Part shown: piece after piece, positions 7,919-16,325 of the stretch | Layout: every line of letters starts with the position of its first letter | Position numbering within the stretch: position 1 is the first letter of the stretch | From: Rhodococcus pyridinivorans | Lineage (GTDB): Bacteria > Actinomycetota > Actinomycetes > Mycobacteriales > Mycobacteriaceae | NCBI RefSeq assembly: GCF_900105195.1 | Contig: NZ_FNRX01000002.1 | Coordinates: 3,968,001-4,032,000 of the forward strand | Length of the DNA stretch: 64,000 bases | Reading direction: 5' to 3' | The notes under the pieces: model-generated | Databases searched by the model: none | What the model was told of the DNA's origin: nothing | Seen by the model: only the letters and a program-made list of their open reading frames with translations | Position numbers and translations under genes: made by a program

Positions 7919-8920
7919 TCACGGAGCGGTGGGAGGTGCGCTGCCGCAGGGAATCTCGGTGGGCGTCTCGGGCGTCGGCACCGGGTCGACCGGATCGGAC
8001 GCGTGGGCCGGCCACGATGCCGGTCGCGCCTCGGAGCACGGGTCGGCGACGGGTGCGCGATCGGGCGACGGCACCGGCGACGGCGGCGGCGCCACGGCCG
8101 TCTGCAGTCCGGGCGCGGAGCGTTCCGCCTGCACGCCGCTGCTCACCGCGACGGCCAGTCCCCCACCCAGCAGGGCGACGAGCGCGACGAGCATGGCCGG
8201 CAGGACGGTGCCGCGACGACGGTTCGTGGGCGCGGCGACGACCGTCGGGGAGCGGCGGGCGGCTGCGACGAGCGCGGCACCGGTCGCGCGATGCCAGGGC
8301 ACCCCGTGCGGAGTCACGAAGGGAACACCGAGGACGGTGGCGAGCTCTCGTGCCGGACGGGCGTCGCCGGGACGCAGATCGAGGAAGACCACCGCGTCGG
8401 GCGAGGTGCCGGCGCGGGCGACCGCTTCGTCCATCGCCTCGGGCAGGGACTGCGTGTAGGGACCGAACTCGTCGCCGTCGGGACTCACCGTGGACAGCAC
8501 CGTGCGCGAGGGGACGTCGACCATCGATGCGGATTCGACGCCGTAGGTACGGGTGTGCAGGGCCAGGACCGGCAGTTCCGCGAGTTCGGGTGCTCCGGCG
8601 AGGAAGGCCAGTCGCGCGTCGTCGAGCAGGACCGTGTCGACGTCGATACCGAGCACGGCTCGCACCGCCTCGGTGACCGGTTCGGCGTCCTCGTCGTTCT
8701 CGGGACCGGTCACCACCGCGGCCGCGGACAGGGTCAGCGACGCCGCGGCGGCACGTTCCGCCATGGCGGAGGCGGCAGCGGCAGCGGCCTCCGCCGGCGT
8801 GTCCCCGGGTGCGCCGAAGCCTCGCTGGGAGTCGAACGGACCGAGACTCGGAACGTCGGCATCGACGAGGACCGCGCACACTTCACCGTCGTCGACGGAG
8901 ATGCCGAGCATCGGGCGCAT
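7919..8920 (-). CDS. ASKHA-like single-pass membrane protein (DUF7159-like)
   Basis: A 333-residue protein. Residues 1-215 resemble the actin/Hsp70-like fold seen in mycobacterial DUF7159-type proteins: an N-terminal LGISVDDGEVCAVLVDAD strand-turn-strand, an internal DTVLLDDARLAFL segment and a late GAALVAAAR helix. One transmembrane helix (about 228-250, TVLPAMLVALVALLGGGLAV) follows an NRRRG positive patch. The ~80-residue C-terminus is Pro/Ser/Ala-rich, presumably outside the membrane, with two cysteines. It follows the lipoprotein gene by ~85 bp on the same strand. Function is unknown; nucleotide binding is only suggested by fold resemblance. Confidence 0.6.
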   Translation of the reverse strand: MRPMLGISVDDGEVCAVLVDADVPSLGPFDSQRGFGAPGDTPAEAAAAAASAMAERAAAASLTLSAAAVVTGPENDEDAEPVTEAVRAVLGIDVDTVLLDDARLAFLAGAPELAELPVLALHTRTYGVESASMVDVPSRTVLSTVSPDGDEFGPYTQSLPEAMDEAVARAGTSPDAVVFLDLRPGDARPARELATVLGVPFVTPHGVPWHRATGAALVAAARRSPTVVAAPTNRRRGTVLPAMLVALVALLGGGLAVAVSSGVQAERSAPGLQTAVAPPPSPVPSPDRAPVADPCSEARPASWPAHASDPVDPVPTPETPTEIPCGSAPPTAP

Positions 8921-9003
8921 CTGTTCGTCCCTCCACGGCTGCCAGCACGAATCACGACGGCCCGAGCGGCCGTCGCTCGGACGAGCCTAGCCGACTACCG
9001 GGC

Positions 9004-9498
9004 CTACTCCGGGTAACAACCGACGGTGAGTCCGACGGTCGCGGCGACGTAACTGCCGAAGGTGATGTACGAGCCGTCGGCCGCGAACATCCGGACGGCG
9101 AGACCGGTATCCGGAGGCAGCACATGACGACCGTGGAAGCCCGCCCGCGCGGCGGTGTCCTCGAAGACCCTGGCCGCACGGTCTAGTTCGTCGACCGGCA
9201 CCGGCCTGCCCGAGCCGTGGATCGGGAGGTGCACCGTCAGGCCCGAGGTGCCGTCGGGCAGCGTGCATCCCGCGGTGGTGCTCGCGTACTTCGGTTCGAA
9301 GCGCACGCTGGGGAACTCGGCGGACAGCGCGGTGAGGACGTCGCGCTGCACGGCGGTGTAGAACTCGACCGCGCCCGCGCTGGTCGTGGCGACCGGTTCG
9401 GGCATCGCGACCGGGGTCACCGTGGTGGTGCACGCCGCGAGCAGTGCTGCCGGAACGACGACGCACGCCCCGAGCCGAAAACTCCACACAGAGGTCAC
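9004..9498 (-). CDS. Lipoprotein coupled to the DUF1023 hydrolase
   Basis: A 164-residue lipoprotein. A signal sequence ends in the lipobox LLAAC with cysteine 23; a ~20-residue Thr/Pro/Ala linker and a mixed alpha/beta domain follow (FYTAVQRDVLTALSAEFP, then a C-terminal YITFGSYVAATVGLTVGCYP). Two further cysteines could form a disulfide. It somewhat recalls LppA-type mycobacterial lipoproteins. GTG 9498 overlaps the stop of the preceding alpha/beta hydrolase by 4 bp, so the two are made together. The pairing suggests a partner, chaperone or antidote for the hydrolase at the outer face of the membrane; this is inference. Confidence 0.8.
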   Translation of the reverse strand: MTSVWSFRLGACVVVPAALLAACTTTVTPVAMPEPVATTSAGAVEFYTAVQRDVLTALSAEFPSVRFEPKYASTTAGCTLPDGTSGLTVHLPIHGSGRPVPVDELDRAARVFEDTAARAGFHGRHVLPPDTGLAVRMFAADGSYITFGSYVAATVGLTVGCYPE

Positions 9499-11081
9499 GG
9501 CGTACTCCGTTCTGCGGTGCCCGCGACGACACCGGCGATGTGGTGGGAACTCGACGTTCCGGGGGTGAGATACGAGCTGTGGCCGGTGATGCCCGCGAGC
9601 GGGACTCCGGCGGTGGTGGTGCCCGGACCGGCGGGAAGATGCGTCAGGCCGTCGAGGAAGCTCGGGTCGCCACCGAAGGTTCCGACGTCGGCGACGATGT
9701 CGCGCTCGGCTTCGACGAGATAGGCGGAGCCGGGTGGGATCCGCAGGTCGGTCACGTCGCCGGTCCCGATCCCCGGAGCCCCGACGAACACCGCGGCATC
9801 GACCGCACCGGTCTCCCTCAGCGCCAGACCAGAGACGACGGCCCCGTAGGAATGCCCGACCGTGGTGATACGCGGGTCGTCGGGACGCGAGGCCGCGATG
9901 CCGTCGAGGAAGTCGACCAGGCGAGGCGCGGCGATCCGGGCGGCGAGGTCGGAGACCGGACTGCGCTCGGTGAACGCGAGACCCCATCCCCATTGGGGCG
10001 CCTGGTAATTCAGCCAGGTGACCGCCGCGACGGAGGGATCGCCGCCGGTGAGGTGGAGCCGAGCGGCGTCGCGCAGCGCCGCGACCTGCGTGTCGTAGCC
10101 CTGCAGATTGTCCTGCACGGTCGAGCCGGCGCCGGGGACGAAGACGGCCAGATGCTCGGCGGTGTCGACGTCCCCGACGGCCACCGCCGCCATCGCTTCG
10201 CGTCCGGACAGGTCGAGGGCGAGCAATTGCCGGTCGCCGTGGGCGAGGGTCGCGTCGATCGCGGCGAGGGCCTCGATCTTCCACACCGTCTGTTCGAGCC
10301 CGGCATCGGCGTCGGTGAACAGTCCGGTGACGCCGAGACTGTCGATCACGGTGCCACCGAGGAACATCGCGTCGAGTTCGGCCCGCAGTTGTGTCGCGAC
10401 GGATTCGAGGCGGCGACGTTCGTCGTCGAGCAGGGCACGATTGGCGAGATCGCGAACCGCAGCGGGTAGTCCGTCGAGGGCGCCGATCCGTTCGGGATGT
10501 TCGGCGACCAGCGCGGTGCGTGCCGTGTCGTCGAGACCGTTCCACCACTGCGCGACCTGCACGGGATCGGTGGCCGGATCCGGCAGGACCGGCAGCGTCG
10601 TCGATCCGGACCGCGCGATCGCGGTATGTAGGCGACCCTGTTCGCCGAGAACCGTTCCCGGCGGCTCGGATTCGACACTCAGGCGAGCGGCGGCCTCGCG
10701 GTCGAGCCCATCGGCACGGACGAGCAGCGATCGCAGCGACGCCGCGAGCAATTCGTCGGCGTCGAGCGGGAAACCCCGCGCAGCGGCCCTGGTCTGCAGC
10801 TCGCCCAGTTCAGAGTGCAGTGCCCGCAGTCGCGGCACGACGAACCGCGCACATGCGGACACTCGCCGATACGACTCGGCCTGTGCCGCGAGATCCCGCC
10901 CGTACGAGGCGAATGCGGACGTCGCTCCGTCATGCGCCGCACCGCTCCAGGCGTCGCCGAAGGACGCCGACCGCGCGACGTCGCCGGCCACGGCGTCGAC
11001 GGCATCGGCACATGCCGCGAGCTCGGTCGCCGTGCGCTCGAGCGCATCCGGATCCCACCCCGCCAGATCGTCCACCTGCAC
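9495..11081 (-). CDS. DUF1023 alpha/beta hydrolase with WXG100-like N-terminus
   Basis: A 528-residue protein. Residues 1-100 are helical with a WSG turn at 45-47 (FGDAWSGAAHDGA), the position and spacing of the WXG100 hairpin of type VII substrates. A helical middle region contains VAQWWNGLDDTARTALV, a block typical of DUF1023 proteins. The C-terminal hydrolase has the nucleophile elbow GHSYG at about 406-410, a likely acid at VEAERDIVADV and histidines in SSSHHIAG near the C-terminus. No signal peptide is present. GTG 11081 follows AGGGGG; the lipoprotein gene overlaps its end. A secreted lipase or esterase is likely; export by a type VII system is inferred. Confidence 0.82.
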   Translation of the reverse strand: MQVDDLAGWDPDALERTATELAACADAVDAVAGDVARSASFGDAWSGAAHDGATSAFASYGRDLAAQAESYRRVSACARFVVPRLRALHSELGELQTRAAARGFPLDADELLAASLRSLLVRADGLDREAAARLSVESEPPGTVLGEQGRLHTAIARSGSTTLPVLPDPATDPVQVAQWWNGLDDTARTALVAEHPERIGALDGLPAAVRDLANRALLDDERRRLESVATQLRAELDAMFLGGTVIDSLGVTGLFTDADAGLEQTVWKIEALAAIDATLAHGDRQLLALDLSGREAMAAVAVGDVDTAEHLAVFVPGAGSTVQDNLQGYDTQVAALRDAARLHLTGGDPSVAAVTWLNYQAPQWGWGLAFTERSPVSDLAARIAAPRLVDFLDGIAASRPDDPRITTVGHSYGAVVSGLALRETGAVDAAVFVGAPGIGTGDVTDLRIPPGSAYLVEAERDIVADVGTFGGDPSFLDGLTHLPAGPGTTTAGVPLAGITGHSSYLTPGTSSSHHIAGVVAGTAERSTP

Positions 11082-11122
11082 ACCACCACCCCCTGCCGCG
11101 GAAGCATAAGGGGCACCGACGA

Positions 11123-11156
11123 CGGCCGGCCCGCGAAATGCTCCGCGGGCCGGCCG
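11123..11156. terminator. 13-bp perfect GC hairpin
   Basis: CGGCCGGCCCGCG (11123-11135) and CGCGGGCCGGCCG (11144-11156) form a perfect stem with an 8-nt loop. It lies between the end of the ABC permease gene (11210) and the start of the DUF1023 gene (11081), both on the minus strand. There is no U-run, as is common in high-GC actinobacteria. It could terminate the ABC operon and insulate the hydrolase operon. Confidence 0.65.
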
Positions 11157-11157
11157 C

Positions 11158-11185
11158 TGTGGACAACTCCACTGCCTGTGGACAA
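11158..11185. promoter_or_regulatory. Two DnaA-box 9-mers
   Basis: TGTGGACAA (reverse complement TTGTCCACA, the actinobacterial DnaA-box consensus) occurs exactly at 11158-11166 and 11177-11185, in the same orientation and 19 bp apart. A degenerate inverted copy (GTGTCCACC) follows at about 11190. The pair sits in the 128-bp gap between two minus-strand genes. No dnaA, dnaN or oriC-type cluster is present, so an origin is unlikely; DnaA titration or transcriptional control is possible. Confidence 0.6.
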
Positions 11186-11209
11186 CTCGTGTCCACCTGC
11201 ACTTTCTGC

Positions 11210-13735
11210 CTACATGTCGCTGATCGCTTCGAGCGGCGGCGTCTTCGCCGCACGCTGGCCGGGCCACAGCGCCGCGAGGACACCGATGATGCCGGACGCG
11301 ACGAGCATGCCGACGACCTGCGACCACGGCACCGAGATGATGTCGAGTCCCTGATCGGCGAGGGTGCGTACGAACGCCCAGCCGAACGCGAGACCGAGCA
11401 CGACACCCACGACCGCGCCGAAGACCGCGATGAGCAGCGACTCCAGGTAGATCGTGCGACGCACCTGGGCGCGTTGCATACCGACGGCGCGGAGCATGCC
11501 GATTTCCCGCCGCCGTTCCACCACCGACAGCGCGAGGGTGTTGACGATGCCGAGGATGGCGATGACTACGGCGAGGGCGAGCAGGCCGTAGAGGATCGCG
11601 AGGAGCATGTCGATCTGCTGCGCCTGCTGACCCTTGAACTGCTCACGGTCGAGGACCTGCACGATCACGTAGTCCTTGACGGCCTCCTCGATCGACGCGC
11701 GCACGGTCTCCGGATCGGCACCGTCGACGGTGTTCATGAGGACGACGAGCGCCGACCGGTTGTTCGGCGGCGTGAACTGCTCGAACAGCTCCTGCGAGAC
11801 GACCCACGGACCGATCAGCTGGTTGTCGGCGAAGATGCCGGCGACCGTGGTGTCGACGGTGTCGCCGTCGCGACTGGTGAGCGGAACGGTGGAGCCCACT
11901 TCCCAGCCGTGGTCGTCCGCCGAGGCCTGCGAGACGAGAATCTCGTTCCCGGTCACCTCGAAGGCTCCCGCGACCATGTCCAGGTCGAGAACGTCCTGGA
12001 GGGGCCCGCCCGCTCCGGTGCCGAACTCGAAGTCCTCGTCGATCTTGGCCTGCACGCCGTAGGCGGGCACGACCTCCTCGATGCCGTCCACTCCGCGGAC
12101 CGCCTCGGCGGCGGGGGCCGGGACACCGAACATCTGCGGCCCGGTGAGCATGAAGTCCGCCTCGACCCCGTTGTCGACGAGCGCGTCGACACTGGCCTTC
12201 GCCGACGACCCGAATACCCCGATGACGGAGACGAGCATCAGCCCCAGGGTGAGGGCGAACGCGGTCGCGGCGGTGCGACGCGGATTGCGGGTCGCATTGG
12301 TGCGCGCGAGCCGGCCGATCGCCCCGAACGGCCGAGCGAAGACCGCACCGAGCGCGTTCACGACGGGCCGGGACAACGCCGGCGCCGCGAACAGCACCGA
12401 CAGGATCAGCAGGAAGGCGCCGATACCGACGGTCGAGGCCGCGCCGCCACCGACCTGCTGTGCGCCCACCACGACGAGTGCCGCACCGACGATCGCGCAG
12501 AGCACACCGATGATCGTGCGGATGCGCAGCGACTCGACGGTCGCTGTGGATTCCTCGCGCATCGCGGCGACGGGCGGAACGTGGGTCGCGCGCCGCGCCG
12601 GGGCGTAGGCGCTGACCATCGTCACGACCACGCCGACGAGCAGCGCGACGATCACGGTGCGCGGGGACAACTGCAGCGGGCCCGACGGCAGTCCGAGATC
12701 CGCGGCGTTCAGTGCCGCGCGCAGGCCGTAGGCGAGCGCGACGCCCGCGGCGATACCGATGATGCTGCCGATCAGACCGACGACGAAGGCCTCGAGGGTG
12801 ACCGACCGGCCGACCTGCTTGCGGCTCGCGCCGATCGCGCGGAGCAGGGCGAGTTCGCGTAGTCGCTGGGCGACGATCATCGAGAAGGTGTTGTAGATGA
12901 TGAACGTGCCGACGAGCAGTGCGATCGCGCCGAACGCGAGCAGGAAGTAGTTGAGGAAGTTCAGGGCCTCGGCGACCTGCGACTTGGTCTCCTCGGTGAC
13001 CTCGGCTCCGGTCTGCACCTTCAGCTCGGGCAGCGCTGCCGCAATCTCGTCACGCAGCTGCTCGGGCGAGAGCGAACCGTCGCCTGCGACGTCGAGGAAG
13101 CCGATGTGCCGGCCGTCGGTGAACAGCTGGGAGGCCTGTTCCTCGGTGAACAACGCACCGATGTAGCCGCCGGTGTCGGTCTCGAGTTCGTAGATGCCGC
13201 TGACGGTCACCGGCACCATGCCCTGCGAGATGGTGAGCACGGTCGTGCTGTCGCCGATCGAGAGATCACCGCGTTCGGCCGCGCTCTCGTTGAGCGCGAT
13301 CTGCCCGCTCTCCGCGGGTGGTCCACCGGCCACGAAGGTCTCCGGTTCGCCGACGAGACGGTCGGGCGGGATGTAGGCGTAACCCTCGGCGGGTGCGCCT
13401 CCGGTCTGGATCGCGGCGCCCTCGGAGTCGAGGACGATGATGCCGCCACCGATCGACGGGGACGTGCGCTCGACGCCGGGGAGGGCGACGACCTGGTCGA
13501 CGGCCTCGATCGGGACACCGCTGGTGCCGTACTGCTCGGTGCTGACGCGGACGTCGACGCCCTGGGCGACGTCGCCGAAGATGCCGTCGAAGGTGCGCTG
13601 CAGTGTGTCGGTGAAGACGAACGAACCGGTGATGAAGGCCGTGCCGAGCACCACGGAGAGCACGGTCAGGGCGAGCCGCACCTTGTGTGCGGCGAGGTTG
13701 CGCAGGGCAACCCTGCGGATGGGATTCCCACTCAT
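11210..13735 (-). CDS. ABC exporter permease, FtsX/MacB type
   Basis: An 841-residue permease with two FtsX units. The N-terminal helix (LALTVLSVVLGTAFITGSFV, residues ~21-40) precedes a large extracytoplasmic MacB-like domain to ~260. Three helices follow around 265-390 with the cytoplasmic coupling motif RLRELALLRAIGASRKQV. A second half has its own extracytoplasmic domain and three C-terminal helices with ERRREIGMLRAVGMQRAQV. The gene lies 11 bp downstream of its ATPase. Such systems export or extract lipids, lipoproteins or peptides from the membrane; no substrate is indicated here. Confidence 0.92.
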   Translation of the reverse strand: MSGNPIRRVALRNLAAHKVRLALTVLSVVLGTAFITGSFVFTDTLQRTFDGIFGDVAQGVDVRVSTEQYGTSGVPIEAVDQVVALPGVERTSPSIGGGIIVLDSEGAAIQTGGAPAEGYAYIPPDRLVGEPETFVAGGPPAESGQIALNESAAERGDLSIGDSTTVLTISQGMVPVTVSGIYELETDTGGYIGALFTEEQASQLFTDGRHIGFLDVAGDGSLSPEQLRDEIAAALPELKVQTGAEVTEETKSQVAEALNFLNYFLLAFGAIALLVGTFIIYNTFSMIVAQRLRELALLRAIGASRKQVGRSVTLEAFVVGLIGSIIGIAAGVALAYGLRAALNAADLGLPSGPLQLSPRTVIVALLVGVVVTMVSAYAPARRATHVPPVAAMREESTATVESLRIRTIIGVLCAIVGAALVVVGAQQVGGGAASTVGIGAFLLILSVLFAAPALSRPVVNALGAVFARPFGAIGRLARTNATRNPRRTAATAFALTLGLMLVSVIGVFGSSAKASVDALVDNGVEADFMLTGPQMFGVPAPAAEAVRGVDGIEEVVPAYGVQAKIDEDFEFGTGAGGPLQDVLDLDMVAGAFEVTGNEILVSQASADDHGWEVGSTVPLTSRDGDTVDTTVAGIFADNQLIGPWVVSQELFEQFTPPNNRSALVVLMNTVDGADPETVRASIEEAVKDYVIVQVLDREQFKGQQAQQIDMLLAILYGLLALAVVIAILGIVNTLALSVVERRREIGMLRAVGMQRAQVRRTIYLESLLIAVFGAVVGVVLGLAFGWAFVRTLADQGLDIISVPWSQVVGMLVASGIIGVLAALWPGQRAAKTPPLEAISDM

Positions 13736-13746
13736 CGCGGTGTCTC

Positions 13747-14508
13747 CTATTCCGCCACGGGAGCCGCGGAGGCGGGATCGAACTGTTTCATCCGGTCGAG
13801 CACTCGTTCGGCCGTCGGTTCGCGCATCTCGTCGACGATGCGTCCGTCGGCGAGGAACACCACGCGGTCGGCGTAGCCGGCGGCACGCGGGTCGTGGGTG
13901 ACGATCACGACGGTCTGGTCGAACTCGTCGACGGCCGCCCGCAGGATGGACAGCACCTCACCGGACGAGCGGGAGTCGAGGTTGCCGGTCGGCTCGTCGC
14001 CGAAGATGATCTCCGGCCGGCCCGCGAGGGCACGCGCGCACGCGACACGCTGCTGCTGGCCACCGGACAATTCGCCGGGGCGGTGTCCGAGACGGTCGGT
14101 GAGACCGAGACGGGTGACGACGGTGTCGAGCCATTCCTGATCGATCTTGCGGCCCGCGATGTCCACCGGCAGGGTGATGTTCTCGAGCGCGGTGAGGGTG
14201 GGGACGAGGTTGAACGCCTGGAAGACGAAGCCGATGCGGTCGCGCCGCAGCTGGGTCATCCCCTTGTCGGACAGGGTCGTCAGATCGGTGTCGCCGATGA
14301 AGACCGCTCCGGAGGTCGCGCTGTCGAGACCTGCGAGGCAGTGCATGAGGGTCGACTTGCCCGATCCGGAGGGACCCATGATCGCGGTGAACTCACCGGC
14401 GGCGAAATCCGCGGTCACACCGTCGAGGGCGTGTACCGCGGTTTCTCCGGTTCCGTAGATCTTCTTCAGGTCCTGGGCGCGGGCTGCTGGGGCCGAGTGC
14501 AGTGGCAT
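13747..14508 (-). CDS. ABC exporter ATPase, LolD/MacB type
   Basis: A 253-residue ATPase: Walker A GPSGSGKST, Q-loop FVFQAFNLVPTLTALEN, signature LSGGQQQRV, Walker B IIFGDEPTGNLDS, H-loop VTHDP. The FNLVPTLTALEN/EPTGNLDS combination is characteristic of LolD/MacB/FtsE-like exporters. ATG 14508 is preferred because the conserved part begins about ten residues later; an ATG 36 bp upstream in frame is possible. It is first gene of an operon with the 841-residue permease. Confidence 0.93.
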   Translation of the reverse strand: MPLHSAPAARAQDLKKIYGTGETAVHALDGVTADFAAGEFTAIMGPSGSGKSTLMHCLAGLDSATSGAVFIGDTDLTTLSDKGMTQLRRDRIGFVFQAFNLVPTLTALENITLPVDIAGRKIDQEWLDTVVTRLGLTDRLGHRPGELSGGQQQRVACARALAGRPEIIFGDEPTGNLDSRSSGEVLSILRAAVDEFDQTVVIVTHDPRAAGYADRVVFLADGRIVDEMREPTAERVLDRMKQFDPASAAPVAE

Positions 14509-14599
14509 GCACCCATCTTCCCGGTGCCGGGACCACCGCACCATCGGGGATGACCCCGATCTTCGATTCGGGGATACGGGTGTATGCCGGGGCGGTGGC

Positions 14600-15376
14600 T
14601 CAGGCCCAGCGTGCCTGACCCCCGTCCAGCGGGATCGTCGCGCCGGTGAGATAGCGTGCGTCGTCGCTCACAATCCACGCCACGGCGCGCCCGATGTCCT
14701 CTTCGGGGTCGCCGATGCGGCGGAGCGGGATGGTTTGCACGAACTCGGCGGCCTCCTCCGGGTTCTTCTCCGTCCACCATTTCAGGCCCGGCGAAAGGGC
14801 GTGCGGGGCGATGGCATTGACTCGGATGCCATCGACTCCCCATTCGGATGCCGCGGTGCGGGTCAGCGACCGCAGTGCCTCCTTGGTCGAGGCGTAGCCG
14901 CCGTAACCACTCGCGTCCCAGCGCACCGCGGCGGAGGTGACCATGTTGACGATCGACCCGCCACCGCGTTCCTTCATGATCGGGTGGACGAGTTGCATGG
15001 CGTGCAGCGCGGCGAGCGGACCCGAGCGGTACGCCTTCTCCAGCACGGCCGGCTTCAGGTCGAGCAGCGGCCCGAGCGGATTGAAGCTCGCGTTGTTGAC
15101 GAGGATGTCGACACCTCCGAAGGCTCTGACCGTGCGGTCCACCGCGGCGGCGATCGCATCCGGATCGGCGATGTCGCACACGACCGGCTCGGCGGTGCCA
15201 CCGAAGGCGCGGATCTGCTCGGCGGTGTCGATCAGCTTCGACTCGGTCCGGCCGGCGACCGCGATGGCCACACCTTGGCGGGCCAGCGCGAACGCAACCC
15301 CCTGACCGACCCCCTGACCTGCGCCGGTGATCAGCGCGACCCTGCCGTCGAGTTTGCCGCCTTCGAGTGTGCCCAT
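14600..15376 (-). CDS. Short-chain dehydrogenase/reductase
   Basis: A 258-residue classical SDR. The cofactor loop is TGAGQGVGQG, and the NNAS motif replaces the usual NNAG. The catalytic serine lies in VNMVTSAA and the tyrosine/lysine pair in YASTK. DIADPDA suggests the D-loop of an NAD(H)- or NADP(H)-type binder, not decided here. The C-terminus ends in LTGATIPLDGGQ, as in 3-oxoacyl reductase-like members. It is divergent from nfo with 78 bp between. The substrate is unknown. Confidence 0.9.
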   Translation of the reverse strand: MGTLEGGKLDGRVALITGAGQGVGQGVAFALARQGVAIAVAGRTESKLIDTAEQIRAFGGTAEPVVCDIADPDAIAAAVDRTVRAFGGVDILVNNASFNPLGPLLDLKPAVLEKAYRSGPLAALHAMQLVHPIMKERGGGSIVNMVTSAAVRWDASGYGGYASTKEALRSLTRTAASEWGVDGIRVNAIAPHALSPGLKWWTEKNPEEAAEFVQTIPLRRIGDPEEDIGRAVAWIVSDDARYLTGATIPLDGGQARWA

Positions 15377-15454
15377 GCGAGGAGTCGAGCAGATTCCGGG
15401 CACGTCCGGGTATTGCGGTCCCGGTCGGCGGGACACTGCCCTAACCTGTGGCAC

Positions 15455-16225
15455 ATGCGGATAGGTGCGCACGTCCGGCAGGACGACGATCCCATCGGTC
15501 AGGGCGAACATCTCGGTGCCGATCTGGTGCAGGTGTTTCTGTCGGACCCGCAGAAATGGACGAAGCCCGGTGAGCATCCGCGCACCGAGGAGATCCTCGC
15601 ATCGGACGTCGACGTGGTGGTGCACTCGCCGTACGTCATCAACGTAGCGAGCCTGAACAACAGGGTGCGGATGCCGTCGCGCAAGGCCGTCGCCGACCAC
15701 GCCGAGGCGGCCGCGCGTATCGGTGCGCTCGGGCTGGTGGTCCACGGCGGGCACGTGCGCGCGGGTGAGGATGTCGCCGCCGGGGTGGAGAACTGGCGCA
15801 AGCTGTTCGAACGGCAGGAGGACAAGGGCGGGTTCGGGGTGCCGATCCTCGTCGAGAACACGGCGGGCGGCGACTTCGCGATGGCCCGCTACATCGACGC
15901 GATCGGACGTCTGTGGGACGCCATCGGCGACTACGGTCCCGGCTTCTGCCTCGACACCTGCCACGCCTGGGCGGGCGGTGAGGATCTCGTCGGTGTCGTC
16001 GAACGGGTGCGTGCGGTCACCGGCCGGATCGATTTGGTGCACCTGAACAATTCGCGTGACGAGTTCGATTCGGCCCGCGACCGGCACGCCAATCTCGCCG
16101 ACGGGCAGATCGATCCGCAGTTGCTCGCGGAGATCGCGGTGCAGGCCGACGCACCGATCGTGCTCGAGACCCCGGCGGAGGGACTCGCCGAGGACATCGC
16201 CTTCCTGCGGGAGCACTCGACCTGA
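15455..16225 (+). CDS. nfo: Endonuclease IV (AP endonuclease)
   Basis: A 256-residue TIM-barrel AP endonuclease of the Nfo family, cutting 5' of abasic sites in base-excision repair. Zinc-ligand blocks are visible in order: VHSPYVINVA, LVVHGGHVRAG, ILVENTAGG, CLDTCHAWAGG, LVHLNNSRDEFDSARDRHAN and VLETP. Length is slightly short of E. coli Nfo, as usual in actinobacteria. ATG 15455 is the only plausible start; the ribosome site is weak. It is monocistronic and convergent with the tetR gene. Confidence 0.93.
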   Translation: MRIGAHVRQDDDPIGQGEHLGADLVQVFLSDPQKWTKPGEHPRTEEILASDVDVVVHSPYVINVASLNNRVRMPSRKAVADHAEAAARIGALGLVVHGGHVRAGEDVAAGVENWRKLFERQEDKGGFGVPILVENTAGGDFAMARYIDAIGRLWDAIGDYGPGFCLDTCHAWAGGEDLVGVVERVRAVTGRIDLVHLNNSRDEFDSARDRHANLADGQIDPQLLAEIAVQADAPIVLETPAEGLAEDIAFLREHST

Positions 16226-16325
16226 CGACACACTCCGTTCTACGTTTGCGTCGTGCGCGGACCGATGCACCGTGTCGACGGCGCGCCTCTGTCTCCGACC
16301 GAAGCGCACGCCCCCGAAGCTGCGG

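Noticed and set aside
6265..8676. A long plus-strand frame across the lyase, glycerate kinase and the ASKHA-like gene
   Set aside because: It crosses three well-supported genes in another frame and is Arg/Pro-rich low complexity.
11123..11185. Possible replication origin
   Set aside because: Only two DnaA boxes, no AT-rich unwinding region, and no dnaA/dnaN/parAB genes nearby.
10391..12862. A long plus-strand frame opposite the DUF1023 and ABC permease genes
   Set aside because: Its product has no domains and the minus-strand genes have clear family motifs.
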